A DNA stretch of 64,000 nucleotides from Pseudomonas flavescens (GTDB taxonomy: Bacteria; Pseudomonadota; Gammaproteobacteria; Pseudomonadales; Pseudomonadaceae). The notes under the pieces were generated by a model, which saw nothing but the letters and a program-made list of their open reading frames with translations, ran no database searches and had not been told where the DNA came from. How positions within the stretch are numbered: position 1 is the first letter of the stretch; every line of letters starts with the position of its first letter. Both the position numbers and the translations under genes were made by a program. The DNA is taken from positions 4,092,001-4,156,000 of the forward strand of contig NZ_JACBYV010000001.1 in NCBI RefSeq assembly GCF_013408425.1, written 5' to 3'. Shown here one piece after another: positions 45,720-54,048 of this stretch.

Positions 45720-45870
45720 ACCTTCGATTTGGTGGGCTAAAGCCCACCCTACAGCCTGCCATTTTGTGGGAGCGGGCCATGCCCGCGAAATCTTGCAGCC
45801 AATCGGCGAGAGCGTCGTCATACCTCAGATCGCTTCGCGGGCATGGCCCGCTCCCACAGATTTTTGCGCT
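45720..45870. repeat. REP palindromes: GGTGGGCT element plus inverted REP pair
   Basis: A GGTGGGCTAAAGCCCACC palindrome lies near 45730, followed by an inverted REP pair: TGTGGGAGCGGGCCATGCCC (from 45764) and its reverse complement GGGCATGGCCCGCTCCCACA (45839-45858). Such pairs are typical intergenic elements of Pseudomonas. They follow yrfG and could stop transcription before the urea cluster. Confidence 0.85.
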
Positions 45871-46036
45871 CACCCAGAAGATCTACTCTGGCTCGTGGGG
45901 TGGGCGCCAGTCCAATACTTATCCGAGCCGCCCACCGCGCACCAAAAGGCTTCAGCGCGGCTCCGCTACGGTGCAGGAATAGTCATAAAAAACCCCCTTA
46001 TAAAATAAAATTCATAAAAATCAGTTAGTTAAAAAC

Positions 46037-46051
46037 TGGCATTGCTCTTGC
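46037..46051 (+). promoter_or_regulatory. Sigma-54-type promoter ahead of the urea amidolyase genes
   Basis: TGGCAT (46037-46042), five bases, then TTGC (46048-46051) followed by T has the -24/-12 spacing of sigma-54 promoters with one mismatch at the sixth base. GCACCA (45939-45944) and GGTGCA (45970-45975) upstream resemble separated halves of an NtrC site. Nitrogen-limitation control of urea use would be expected. The region 45980-46035 is very AT-rich. Confidence 0.7.
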
Positions 46052-46077
46052 TCTAGTAATTCCAACTTGGATACAAG

Positions 46078-47898
46078 ATGGAATCTCAGAGCATGTCCAA
46101 CGCCTCCTTCGCTTTTACCCTCGCCGACTGGCAACAGGCTTACCGTGATGCCGCGCAACCAGCGGAACTGCTGCGTGACCTGCTCGCGCAACTGAGCCGT
46201 GACGACAACGCCTGGATCTGCCTGGCCAGCGCTGCCCAGCTCGACGCCCAGTTGAGCCATCTGCAGGCCCTGCTCGACAAGGCTGAAGGCCAGCAGGACA
46301 AGCTGCCGCTGTACGGCGTGCCGTTCGCCATCAAGGACAACATCGACGCCGCAGGCTGGTCCACCACCGCCGCCTGCCCCGAATTCGCCTATGACGCCGA
46401 GGCCGATGCCACCGTGGTAGCGCGCCTGCGCGCCGCCGGGGCCATCCTCATCGGCAAGACCAATCTCGATCAGTTCGCTACCGGTCTGGTCGGCACCCGC
46501 TCGCCCCACGGCGCGGTCGCCAACAGCTTCAATCCGCAGTACGTCAGCGGCGGTTCCAGCTCCGGCTCGGCCAGCGTGGTCGCACGCGGCCTGGTGCCGT
46601 TCTCCCTGGGTACCGATACGGCCGGCTCGGGCCGAGTGCCAGCGGGCTTCAACAATATCGTCGGGCTCAAGCCGACCAAGGGCTGGCTACCGAACACCGG
46701 CCTGGTACCGGCGTGCCGTACCGTGGATTGCATCTCGGTGTTCGCCCTCACGGTCGGTGACGCCGAAACCGTCGCCTGCCTCGCGGGCGGTTACGACGCC
46801 GAGGACGGCTACTCGCGCCGCAATCCCAACAGCGCACCTGTCGGCATGAAGTCCGCACCGACCTTCGCGGTGCCGGACAGCCTGGAGTTCTTCGGCGATA
46901 CCCAGACCCAGGCCGTGTTCGAGCAGGCGCTGGGGCAGCTGAAAAGCCTTGGTGTGACCCTCAAGACCATCGATTTCAGCCCCTTCCGTGAGCTTGCCGA
47001 GCAGTTGTACTACGGCCCCTGGGTCGCCGAACGTACCGTCGCCGTGGAAGGCGTGCCGGTGGAGCACCTCGATCCGGTGGTACGCGGCATCGTCGATAGC
47101 GGCCACCAGTACAGCGCCTGCGACGCCTACAAGGCCGAGTACCTGCGCGCCGAATTGAGCCGCAGGATCAACGACGCGCTGGCAGGTGTCGACGCGCTGG
47201 TGGTGCCGACTTCTCCGACCATTCGCAGCCTCGATGAAATGCGTCAGGAGCCGGTGCTGTTCAACAGCCAGTTCGGCACCTACACCAACTTCACCAACCT
47301 CGCCGACCTTTCTGCTCTGGCACTGCCCGCCGGCCTGCGCGACGACGGCCTGCCCGCCGGCATCACCCTGCTCGCCCCCGCCTGGCATGACCTGGCCCTG
47401 GCGGCTTTCGGCAAACGCTGGCAGGCCAGCCTGGAGCTGCCGCTCGGCGCCACCGGTCGCGCGCTGCCACCGCAAACCCCGGCCACGGCTGTGCCTGTCG
47501 GCAGCGTGCGAGTCGCCGTGGTAGGCGCACACCTGACCGGTATGCCGCTGAACTTCCAGCTGACCACCCGCAACGCGGTGCTGGTCGAGCAGACCCTGAC
47601 CTCGCCGGACTATCGCCTCTACGCCCTGGCCGGCACCGTGCCGCCCAAACCCGGCCTGGCGCGCAGCAGCGACGGCACCTCGATCATCGTCGAGCTGTGG
47701 GACATCCCCCTGGCGCGCTTCGGCGAATTCGTCGCCGAAATCCCCGCGCCGCTGGGTATCGGCAACCTGACCCTGGCGGGCGGGCGCAGCGTGAAGGGTT
47801 TCATCTGCGAGCCCTGGGCGCTGGCCGATGCCCGAGACATCACCAGTTTCGGTGGATGGCGCGCCTTTATCGCCAGCCAGCAAGCAGCCAAGAACTGA
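46078..47898 (+). CDS. atzF: Allophanate hydrolase
   Basis: 606 residues (591 if the ATG at 46093 is used; both have a weak GGA upstream). Amidase-signature domain (1-450): GVPFAIKDNIDAAG (catalytic Lys near 85), YVSGGSSSGSASVVARGLV and SLGTDTAGSGRVPAGFNNIV (Ser-cis-Ser pair), then the allophanate hydrolase C-terminal domain from about 470 (VAVVGAHLTGMPLNFQLTTR; SVKGFICEPWALADARDITS). It splits allophanate made by urea carboxylase into ammonia and carbon dioxide. First gene of the urea cluster. Confidence 0.93.
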   Translation: MESQSMSNASFAFTLADWQQAYRDAAQPAELLRDLLAQLSRDDNAWICLASAAQLDAQLSHLQALLDKAEGQQDKLPLYGVPFAIKDNIDAAGWSTTAACPEFAYDAEADATVVARLRAAGAILIGKTNLDQFATGLVGTRSPHGAVANSFNPQYVSGGSSSGSASVVARGLVPFSLGTDTAGSGRVPAGFNNIVGLKPTKGWLPNTGLVPACRTVDCISVFALTVGDAETVACLAGGYDAEDGYSRRNPNSAPVGMKSAPTFAVPDSLEFFGDTQTQAVFEQALGQLKSLGVTLKTIDFSPFRELAEQLYYGPWVAERTVAVEGVPVEHLDPVVRGIVDSGHQYSACDAYKAEYLRAELSRRINDALAGVDALVVPTSPTIRSLDEMRQEPVLFNSQFGTYTNFTNLADLSALALPAGLRDDGLPAGITLLAPAWHDLALAAFGKRWQASLELPLGATGRALPPQTPATAVPVGSVRVAVVGAHLTGMPLNFQLTTRNAVLVEQTLTSPDYRLYALAGTVPPKPGLARSSDGTSIIVELWDIPLARFGEFVAEIPAPLGIGNLTLAGGRSVKGFICEPWALADARDITSFGGWRAFIASQQAAKN

Positions 47899-47956
47899 AA
47901 CCGTAGGGTGGATTGCGCACATCCCTGGTGCCTTTCCCTCACCCATGAAACCGCAT

Positions 47957-47982
47957 GGTGGATCGATAAAGCGCGATCCACC
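47957..47982 (+). other. Stem-loop between atzF and urea carboxylase
   Basis: GGTGGATCG (47957-47965) and CGATCCACC (47974-47982) form a 9-bp stem with an 8-base loop, and related GTAGGGTGGAT sequence lies at 47903. No U-tract follows. It resembles the GGTGGAT palindromes common between Pseudomonas genes. Confidence 0.5.
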
Positions 47983-48001
47983 CTACGTCGAGGACAAGAC
48001 C

Positions 48002-48237
48002 ATGTTCCAGACCGTACTGATCGCCAACCGCGGTGACCAGCCGCGCAGCGGCGCAGCGACGAAGTCAAAGTGCCGGGCGGGCGCAGCCCGTCACGGCGAT
48101 CTCGCCACGGAGAACCACCATGTTTGAAACAGTCCTGATCGCCAACCGTGGCGACCAGCCGCGCAGCGGCGCAGCGACGAAGTCAAAGTGCCGGGCGGGC
48201 GCAGCCCGTCACGGCGATCTCGCCACGGAGAACCACC
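48002..48237 (+). repeat. Two 118-bp tandem copies of the urea carboxylase start region
   Basis: Units at 48002-48119 and 48120-48237 each begin with an ATG and about 35 bases of urea carboxylase 5' coding sequence, then switch after GGCGA to the same 83-base GC-rich sequence ending in GGAGAACCACC. The true gene starts at 48238. The second unit's first 35 bases are identical to the gene; the first unit differs at several mostly silent positions. Each unit encodes a 41-residue mini-ORF (MFQTVLIANRG... and MFETVLIANRG...) whose TGA overlaps the next ATG by eight bases. Confidence 0.9.
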
Positions 48238-48281
48238 ATGTTTGAAACAGTCCTGATCGCCAACCGTGGCGAGATCGCCGT
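48211..48281 (+). promoter_or_regulatory. 18-bp perfect inverted repeat flanking the urea carboxylase start codon
   Basis: ACGGCGATCTCGCCACGG (48211-48228) is the exact reverse complement of CCGTGGCGAGATCGCCGT (48264-48281, codons 9-15 of the gene). In mRNA this would form an 18-bp stem whose 35-base loop holds the ATG and the end of the ribosome binding site GGAG (48227-48230). It could limit initiation unless ribosomes arrive from the overlapping upstream mini-ORF. Confidence 0.65.
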
Positions 48282-51200
48282 CCGCGCCATCCGCACCCTC
48301 AAGCGTCTCGGCGTGAAGAGCGTGGCGGTGTATTCGGACGCCGACCGCAATGCCCAGCATGTACGTGATGCCGACGTGGCCGTGGCGCTGGGCGGTGACA
48401 AGGCCGCCGACAGCTACCTGCGTATCGACAAGATTCTCGCTGCCGCCAAGGAAACTGGCGCCCAGGCGATCTATCCCGGTTATGGCTTCCTCTCGGAAAG
48501 CGCCGAATTCGCCGAGGCCTGTGAAAACGCGGGCATCGCCTTCGTCGGCCCGACGCCGACGCAGATCCGCGAGTTCGGCCTCAAGCACCGGGCTCGCGAG
48601 CTGGCCGCCGACGCGCAGGTGCCGATGGCGCCCGGCACCGGCCTGCTGCAGAGCCTCGACGAAGCCCTGGCGGCCGCCGAAGGCATCGGCTACCCGGTGA
48701 TGCTCAAGACCACCGCGGGCGGCGGCGGTATCGGCCTGACCCGCTGCGCCGACGCCGTGGCCCTGGCCAGCGCCTATGACGGTGTCAAGCGCATGGGCGA
48801 GCAGTTCTTCAGTGATTCGGGGGTATTCCTCGAGCGCTTCGTCGACCAGGCGCGTCATGTCGAAGTGCAGATATTCGGTGATGGCAAAGGCCGCGTGGCA
48901 GCCCTGGGAGAGCGCGACTGCTCGCTGCAGCGGCGCAACCAGAAGGTGGTCGAGGAAACCCCGGCACCGAACCTGCCGCAAGCCACCCGCGAGCGCCTGC
49001 ATGCCGCTGCTGTCGAGCTGGGCGAGTCGGTGAGCTACCGCAGTGCCGGCACCGTGGAGTTCATCTACGACGCCGCTCGCGACGATTTCTACTTTCTCGA
49101 AGTGAACACCCGCCTGCAGGTCGAGCACCCGGTGACCGAGATGGTCACCGGCCTGGATCTCATCGAGTGCATGCTGCGCGTGGCCGCAGGCGACGAGCTG
49201 GACTGGGTCGCTCTGAGCCGCGCCCCGCAAGGTGCGGCCATCGAAGTGCGCATCTATGCCGAAGACCCGCTGAAGAACTTCCAGCCCAGCCCGGGCGTGC
49301 TGACCGACGTGCACTTCCCGGACGACGTCCGTGTCGATGGCTGGGTCAGTACCGGTAGCGAAGTGTCGGCCTTCTACGACCCGATGATCGCCAAACTGAT
49401 CGTCCACGCCGCCACGCGCGACGAGGCCATTGCCAAGCTACAGAAAGCGCTGGGCGAAACCCGTCTGCACGGTATCGCCAGCAACCTCGACTACCTGCGC
49501 CAGGTAGTTGCCGAGCCGCGCTTCCACGCCGCACAGATCTGGACCCGCCTGCTCGACACCTTCAGCTACGCGGCGCAGGTGGTCGAAGTGCTGGAGCCCG
49601 GCACTTACAGCAGCGTGCAGGATTTCCCCGGTCGCCTCGGCTACTGGGACATCGGCGTACCGCCATCCGGGCCGATGGACGACTACGCGTTCCGCCTGGC
49701 CAACCGCATCGTCGGCAACCACCAGAGCGCTGCCGGGCTGGAGTTCACCCTGCAGGGCCCGAGCCTGCGCTTCCACAGCGATGCGCTGATCGCCCTGGCC
49801 GGTGCTGACTGCCCGGCCGAGCTGGATGGTGAGAGCGTGCCCTATTGGGCGCCAATCGCCATCAAGGCAGGTCAAGTGCTCAAGCTCGGCCGCGCGCAAA
49901 GTGGCTGCCGTACTTACCTCGCCGTGCGCGGCGGCTTCGATGTGCCCGTGTACCTGGGCAGCCGCTCGACCTTCGCCCTCGGCGAATTCGGCGGCCATGC
50001 CGGGCGCACCCTGCGCACCGCCGACATGCTGGCCATCTCCCAGGACTTGCCCGCCTGCACCACGCCGGCGCCGGTCAGCGAGCCCCAGGCGCTGGATACC
50101 AGTCTGGTTCCCGAGTACGGCACGACCTGGAACATCGGTGTGCTCTATGGCCCCCACGGTGCGCCGGACTTCTTCACGCTCGAAACGATCGAGCAGTTCT
50201 TCGCCGCCGACTGGCAGGTGCACTACAACTCCAACCGCCTGGGCGTGCGCCTCTCCGGGCCGAAGCCGAGCTGGACCCGCGCCGACGGCGGCGAAGCCGG
50301 CCTGCATCCGTCCAACGTGCATGACTGCGAATACGCCATCGGCGCGATCAACTTCACCGGCGACTTCCCGGTGATTCTCACCAAGGACGGCCCGAGCCTT
50401 GGCGGTTTCGTCTGCCCGGTGACCATCGCCAAGGCCGAGCTGTGGAAAGTCGGCCAGGTCAAGCCAGGCGACACCCTGCGTTTTCATCCGATCAGCTTCG
50501 AGCAGGCTCAGGCGCTGGAGCAGGCGCAACTGGGCAGCCTCGAACGGCTCAGCGCGGTCAGCGCCTTACAGTTGCCGGCGCCCAGCCTGCAGCCGGGCGA
50601 CACCGTATCGGCCACCGTGCTGGCCGAGCTGCCAGCCGATGGCAGCCGCCCGCGCGCGGTCTACCGCCAGGCTGGCGATGCCTACATCCTGCTCGAATAC
50701 GGCGACAACGTGCTCGACCTGGCGCTGCGTCTGCGTGTGCACCTGCTGATGGAAGCGCTCAAGGCGACTCCGCTCACCGGTCTGGAAGAGCTGGCGCCGG
50801 GCGTCCGCTCGTTGCAACTGCGTTACGACAGCCGCGTACTGCATCAACAGGCGCTGCTCGATCACCTGCTGCGCCTCGAGCGCGAGCTGGGTGATGTCAG
50901 CACGCTCAAGGTGCCGACCCGCATCGTTCACCTGCCGATGGCCTTCGAAGACAGCGCCACCCTCGCTGCCGTCACCCGTTACAGCGAGACCGTGCGCAGC
51001 CAGGCCCCGTGGCTGCCGAACAACGTCGACTTCATCCAGCGCGCCAATGGCCTGGCCAGCCGCGAGGACGTGCGCGACATCCTCTTCGAGGCCAGCTACC
51101 TGATCCTCGGCCTCGGCGACGTCTACCTCGACGCGCCCTGCGCCGTGCCGCTCGACCCGCGCCACCGGCTGCTCAGCTCCAAGTACAACCCGGCACGTAC

Positions 51201-51864
51201 CTACACCGCCGAAGGCACCGTGGGTATCGGCGGCATGTACATGTGCATCTACGGCATGGACTCGCCCGGCGGCTACCAGCTGGTCGGCCGTACCCTGCCG
51301 ATCTGGAACAAGTTCGTGAAGAACCCCCAGTTCGCCAACGGCCAGCCGTGGCTGCTGCACTTCTTCGATCAGGTGCGTTTCTACCCGGTCAGCGAAGCCG
51401 AGCTGGATGAATTCCGCGACGCCTTCCGTGAAGGCCGCGCGCAAATCCGTATCGAGCAGAGCACCTTCGATTTCGCCGAATACCAGCGCTTCCTGGCCGA
51501 CAACGCCAGCAGCATCGCCAGCTTCCAGAAACTGCAGAAGCAGGCCTTCAACGCCGAAGTGCAGCTGTGGCGCGACGACGACGCCGACAGCCACGCCGCG
51601 CCCGTTGCCAGCAGCGAGGAGGACGAAGCCGTCGATGGTCAGGTGGTCAGCGCCGACATGTGCGGCAGCGTCTGGAAGGTACTGGTCGAGCCTGGCCAGT
51701 ATGTCGAAGCCGGTACGCCGTTGCTGGTGGTCGAGGCGATGAAGATGGAGCTGGCCGTGCTCGCGCCGGCAGCGGGAACGGTCAAGGCCGTGCGCTGCCA
51801 GCCGGGCAAGGCGGTCACCCCGGGCGACGTGCTGCTGATCCTCGACCCGAGCGAGGCGGCCTGA
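48238..51864 (+). CDS. uca: Urea carboxylase (biotin-dependent)
   Basis: 1208 residues. Domains: biotin carboxylase (1-450; LIANRGEIAVRAIRTLKRLG, TTAGGGGIGLTRC, FYFLEVNTRLQVEHPVTEMV), carboxyltransferase KipA/AHS2 type (about 460-800; GTYSSVQDFPGRLGYWDIGV; HPSNVHDCEYAIGAINFTGD), KipI/AHS1 type (about 820-1050; LAAVTRYSETVRSQAPWLPN) and a C-terminal biotinyl domain with LVVEAMKMELAVLAP (biotin Lys near 1169). It carboxylates urea to allophanate for AtzF. Related enzymes act on guanidine, but those usually accompany carboxyguanidine deiminase genes, which are absent, whereas a Urt importer is present. The start at 48238 was chosen over longer frames created by the upstream duplication. Confidence 0.9.
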   Translation: MFETVLIANRGEIAVRAIRTLKRLGVKSVAVYSDADRNAQHVRDADVAVALGGDKAADSYLRIDKILAAAKETGAQAIYPGYGFLSESAEFAEACENAGIAFVGPTPTQIREFGLKHRARELAADAQVPMAPGTGLLQSLDEALAAAEGIGYPVMLKTTAGGGGIGLTRCADAVALASAYDGVKRMGEQFFSDSGVFLERFVDQARHVEVQIFGDGKGRVAALGERDCSLQRRNQKVVEETPAPNLPQATRERLHAAAVELGESVSYRSAGTVEFIYDAARDDFYFLEVNTRLQVEHPVTEMVTGLDLIECMLRVAAGDELDWVALSRAPQGAAIEVRIYAEDPLKNFQPSPGVLTDVHFPDDVRVDGWVSTGSEVSAFYDPMIAKLIVHAATRDEAIAKLQKALGETRLHGIASNLDYLRQVVAEPRFHAAQIWTRLLDTFSYAAQVVEVLEPGTYSSVQDFPGRLGYWDIGVPPSGPMDDYAFRLANRIVGNHQSAAGLEFTLQGPSLRFHSDALIALAGADCPAELDGESVPYWAPIAIKAGQVLKLGRAQSGCRTYLAVRGGFDVPVYLGSRSTFALGEFGGHAGRTLRTADMLAISQDLPACTTPAPVSEPQALDTSLVPEYGTTWNIGVLYGPHGAPDFFTLETIEQFFAADWQVHYNSNRLGVRLSGPKPSWTRADGGEAGLHPSNVHDCEYAIGAINFTGDFPVILTKDGPSLGGFVCPVTIAKAELWKVGQVKPGDTLRFHPISFEQAQALEQAQLGSLERLSAVSALQLPAPSLQPGDTVSATVLAELPADGSRPRAVYRQAGDAYILLEYGDNVLDLALRLRVHLLMEALKATPLTGLEELAPGVRSLQLRYDSRVLHQQALLDHLLRLERELGDVSTLKVPTRIVHLPMAFEDSATLAAVTRYSETVRSQAPWLPNNVDFIQRANGLASREDVRDILFEASYLILGLGDVYLDAPCAVPLDPRHRLLSSKYNPARTYTAEGTVGIGGMYMCIYGMDSPGGYQLVGRTLPIWNKFVKNPQFANGQPWLLHFFDQVRFYPVSEAELDEFRDAFREGRAQIRIEQSTFDFAEYQRFLADNASSIASFQKLQKQAFNAEVQLWRDDDADSHAAPVASSEEDEAVDGQVVSADMCGSVWKVLVEPGQYVEAGTPLLVVEAMKMELAVLAPAAGTVKAVRCQPGKAVTPGDVLLILDPSEAA

Positions 51865-51865
51865 C

Positions 51866-52588
51866 ATGCAACTGGTCGACCCGATCAAGCGCGGCAAGGA
51901 GCGTCCGGAGAACCTCGCAGAGCGTATCTACGGGCAGCTCAAGGACGACATTTCCGAGTTCCGCCTGCTGCCGGGCGATCGTTTCAGCGAAGGTGAGGTG
52001 GCCGAGCGCATGGCCGCCAGCCGCACACCGGTGCGCCAGGCGCTCTATCGCCTGGAGCGCGAGGGTTACCTGGAGGTGTATTTCCGCAGCGGCTGGCAGG
52101 TCAAGCCGTTCGACTTCCATCATTTCGAAGAGCTCTACGACGTGCGCATCGTGCTCGAGCTGGCGGCAGTTCGGCGTCTGTGCGACCGCCCGGCGGGTGA
52201 AACGCCAGAACAATTGGAAGAACTGCGCCACATCTGGACGGCACCGCCCGAGCAACGCCCGCCAGAAGGCCGCGAAGTGTCGCTGCTCGACGAACGCTTC
52301 CACTGCCAGCTGGTGGAGGCCACCGGCAACCGCGAGATGGCTCGCCTGCACCGCGAAATCAGCGAAAAGATTCGTATCGTCCGTCGCCTGGACTTCACCA
52401 AAACGCCTCGGGTGGAAGCCACCTACGAAGAGCACGCACGCATCCTCGGCGCGATCCTGTCGCGTCGTTGCGAAGAAGCACAGCTGTTGCTGAAGACCCA
52501 CATAGAGGTCAGCAAGGCGGAAGTGCGCAAGATCACCCTGCACATGCTGCACAACGCCCGCGAGCGGGCCGTACAGGCGCAGGGCTGA
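51866..52588 (+). CDS. GntR-family transcriptional regulator of the urea cluster
   Basis: 240 residues: N-terminal winged helix (ENLAERIYGQLKDDISEFRL; VAERMAASRTPVRQALYRLE; GYLEVYFRSGWQVKPFDFHH) and a C-terminal FCD domain (YDVRIVLELAAVRRLCDRPA; DERFHCQLVEATGNREMARL; TYEEHARILGAILSRRCEEA). One base after the urea carboxylase stop, so co-transcribed and possibly autoregulating. Its ligand is not known; a urea-derived compound is a guess. Confidence 0.85.
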   Translation: MQLVDPIKRGKERPENLAERIYGQLKDDISEFRLLPGDRFSEGEVAERMAASRTPVRQALYRLEREGYLEVYFRSGWQVKPFDFHHFEELYDVRIVLELAAVRRLCDRPAGETPEQLEELRHIWTAPPEQRPPEGREVSLLDERFHCQLVEATGNREMARLHREISEKIRIVRRLDFTKTPRVEATYEEHARILGAILSRRCEEAQLLLKTHIEVSKAEVRKITLHMLHNARERAVQAQG

Positions 52589-52649
52589 TGTGGTGTCCCT
52601 TGATCCACTGCCAACAACATAAAACTCGTCAGTCAATGGAGATCGTCCT

Positions 52650-53915
52650 ATGCAACGTCGCAGCCTGATCAAGGCCTTCACCCTTTCCGCGTCCATCGTC
52701 GCCATGGGCCTGAGCTGGAGCATCCAGGCCGCCGAGACCATCAAGGTCGGCGTCCTGCACTCGCTGTCCGGCACCATGGCCATTTCGGAAACCTCGCTCA
52801 AAGACATGGCGCTGATGACCATCGACGAGATCAACGCCAAGGGCGGTGTGCTCGGCAAGCAGCTCGAAGCGGTGGTGGTCGACCCGGCCTCCAACTGGCC
52901 GCTGTTCGCCGAGCGTGGCCGTCAGTTGCTGACCCAGGACAAGGTCGCGGTGACTTTCGGCTGCTGGACGTCGGTATCGCGTAAATCGGTGCTGCCGGTC
53001 TATGAAGAACTCAATGGCCTGCTGTTCTACCCCGTGCAGTACGAAGGCGAAGAAATGTCGCCGAACGTGTTCTACACCGGCGCCGCGCCGAACCAGCAGG
53101 CGATCCCGGCGGTGGAATACCTGCTCAGCGAAGACGGCGGCGCCGCCAAGCGTTTCTTCCTGCTCGGCACCGACTACGTCTACCCGCGCACCACCAACAA
53201 GATCCTGCGCGCCTTCCTGCACAGCAAGGGCGTTCAGGACAAGGACATCGAAGAGGTCTACACGCCGTTCGGCCACAGCGATTACCAGACCATCGTCGCC
53301 AACATCAAGAAGTTCTCCGCCGGCGGCAAGACCGCGGTGGTTTCCACCGTCAACGGTGACTCCAACGTGCCGTTCTACAAGGAACTGGCCAACCAGGGTA
53401 TCGAAGCCACCGACGTACCGGTGGTGGCCTTCTCGGTAGGTGAAGAAGAACTGCGCGGTATCGACACCAAGCCGCTGGTCGGCCACCTGGCCGCATGGAA
53501 CTACTTCCAGTCGGTGGAGAACCCGGTCAACGAGAAATTCGTCGCCGACTGGAAAGCCTACGCCAAGGCCAAGAAGCTGCCGAACGCCGACACCGTGGTC
53601 ACCAACGACCCGATGGAAGCCACCTACGTGGGCATTCACATGTGGGCCCAGGCCGTCGAAAAGGCCGGCACCACCGACGTCGACAAGGTGCGTGCCGCCA
53701 TGGCCGGCCAGGAGTTCGCCGCACCGAGCGGTTTCACCCTGAAGATGGACGAGAAGAATCACCACCTGCACAAGCCGGTGATGATCGGCGAAGTCCAGGA
53801 CGACGGTCAGTTCTCCGTGGTCTGGGAAACCGACGGCCCGGTTCGCGCCCAGCCGTGGAGCCCGTACATCGAAGGCAACGACAAGAAAAGCGACACCCCG
53901 GTGAAGTCGAACTGA
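52650..53915 (+). CDS. urtA: Urea ABC transporter substrate-binding protein UrtA
   Basis: 421 residues with signal peptide MQRRSLIKAFTLSASIVAMG ending IQAAE (the twin Arg allows Tat or Sec export). UrtA motifs: VGVLHSLSGTMAISETSLKD, GCWTSVSRKSVLPVYEELNG, LLFYPVQYEGEEMSPNVFYT. Binds urea (or short amides in some members) in the periplasm. Supplies the amidolyase route encoded upstream. Confidence 0.94.
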   Translation: MQRRSLIKAFTLSASIVAMGLSWSIQAAETIKVGVLHSLSGTMAISETSLKDMALMTIDEINAKGGVLGKQLEAVVVDPASNWPLFAERGRQLLTQDKVAVTFGCWTSVSRKSVLPVYEELNGLLFYPVQYEGEEMSPNVFYTGAAPNQQAIPAVEYLLSEDGGAAKRFFLLGTDYVYPRTTNKILRAFLHSKGVQDKDIEEVYTPFGHSDYQTIVANIKKFSAGGKTAVVSTVNGDSNVPFYKELANQGIEATDVPVVAFSVGEEELRGIDTKPLVGHLAAWNYFQSVENPVNEKFVADWKAYAKAKKLPNADTVVTNDPMEATYVGIHMWAQAVEKAGTTDVDKVRAAMAGQEFAAPSGFTLKMDEKNHHLHKPVMIGEVQDDGQFSVVWETDGPVRAQPWSPYIEGNDKKSDTPVKSN

Positions 53916-53935
53916 TCCGACGCGTCAGCTATCAG

Positions 53936-54012
53936 TAGGAGCCAGCTTGCTGGCGATCGATCTTCAGAGCGACTCACTACTCAAGAGCGATCGCTGGCAA
54001 GCCAGCTCCTAC
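53936..54012. repeat. Inverted REP pair between urtA and urtB
   Basis: TAGGAGCCAGCTTGCTGGCG at 53937 is matched in inverse by CGCTGGCAAGCCAGCTCCTA ending at 54012, with about 37 bases between. A foldback here may shield the abundant urtA message and lower urtBCDE expression, a common effect of REP pairs after solute-binding protein genes. Confidence 0.85.
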
Positions 54013-54048
54013 GTTCCCCGGTTTTATCGGGCAACCTAGGACATCCCC

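Noticed and set aside
48148..48237. N-terminal extension of urea carboxylase into the duplicated unit
   Set aside because: The extension MATSRAAAQRRSQ is an out-of-register reading of the repeat; the ATG at 48238 has GGAG and gives the normal biotin carboxylase N-terminus.
48002..48237. Guanidine (ykkC) riboswitch upstream of the carboxylase
   Set aside because: I could not find the conserved ykkC core, and the sequence is explained by duplication of the gene start.
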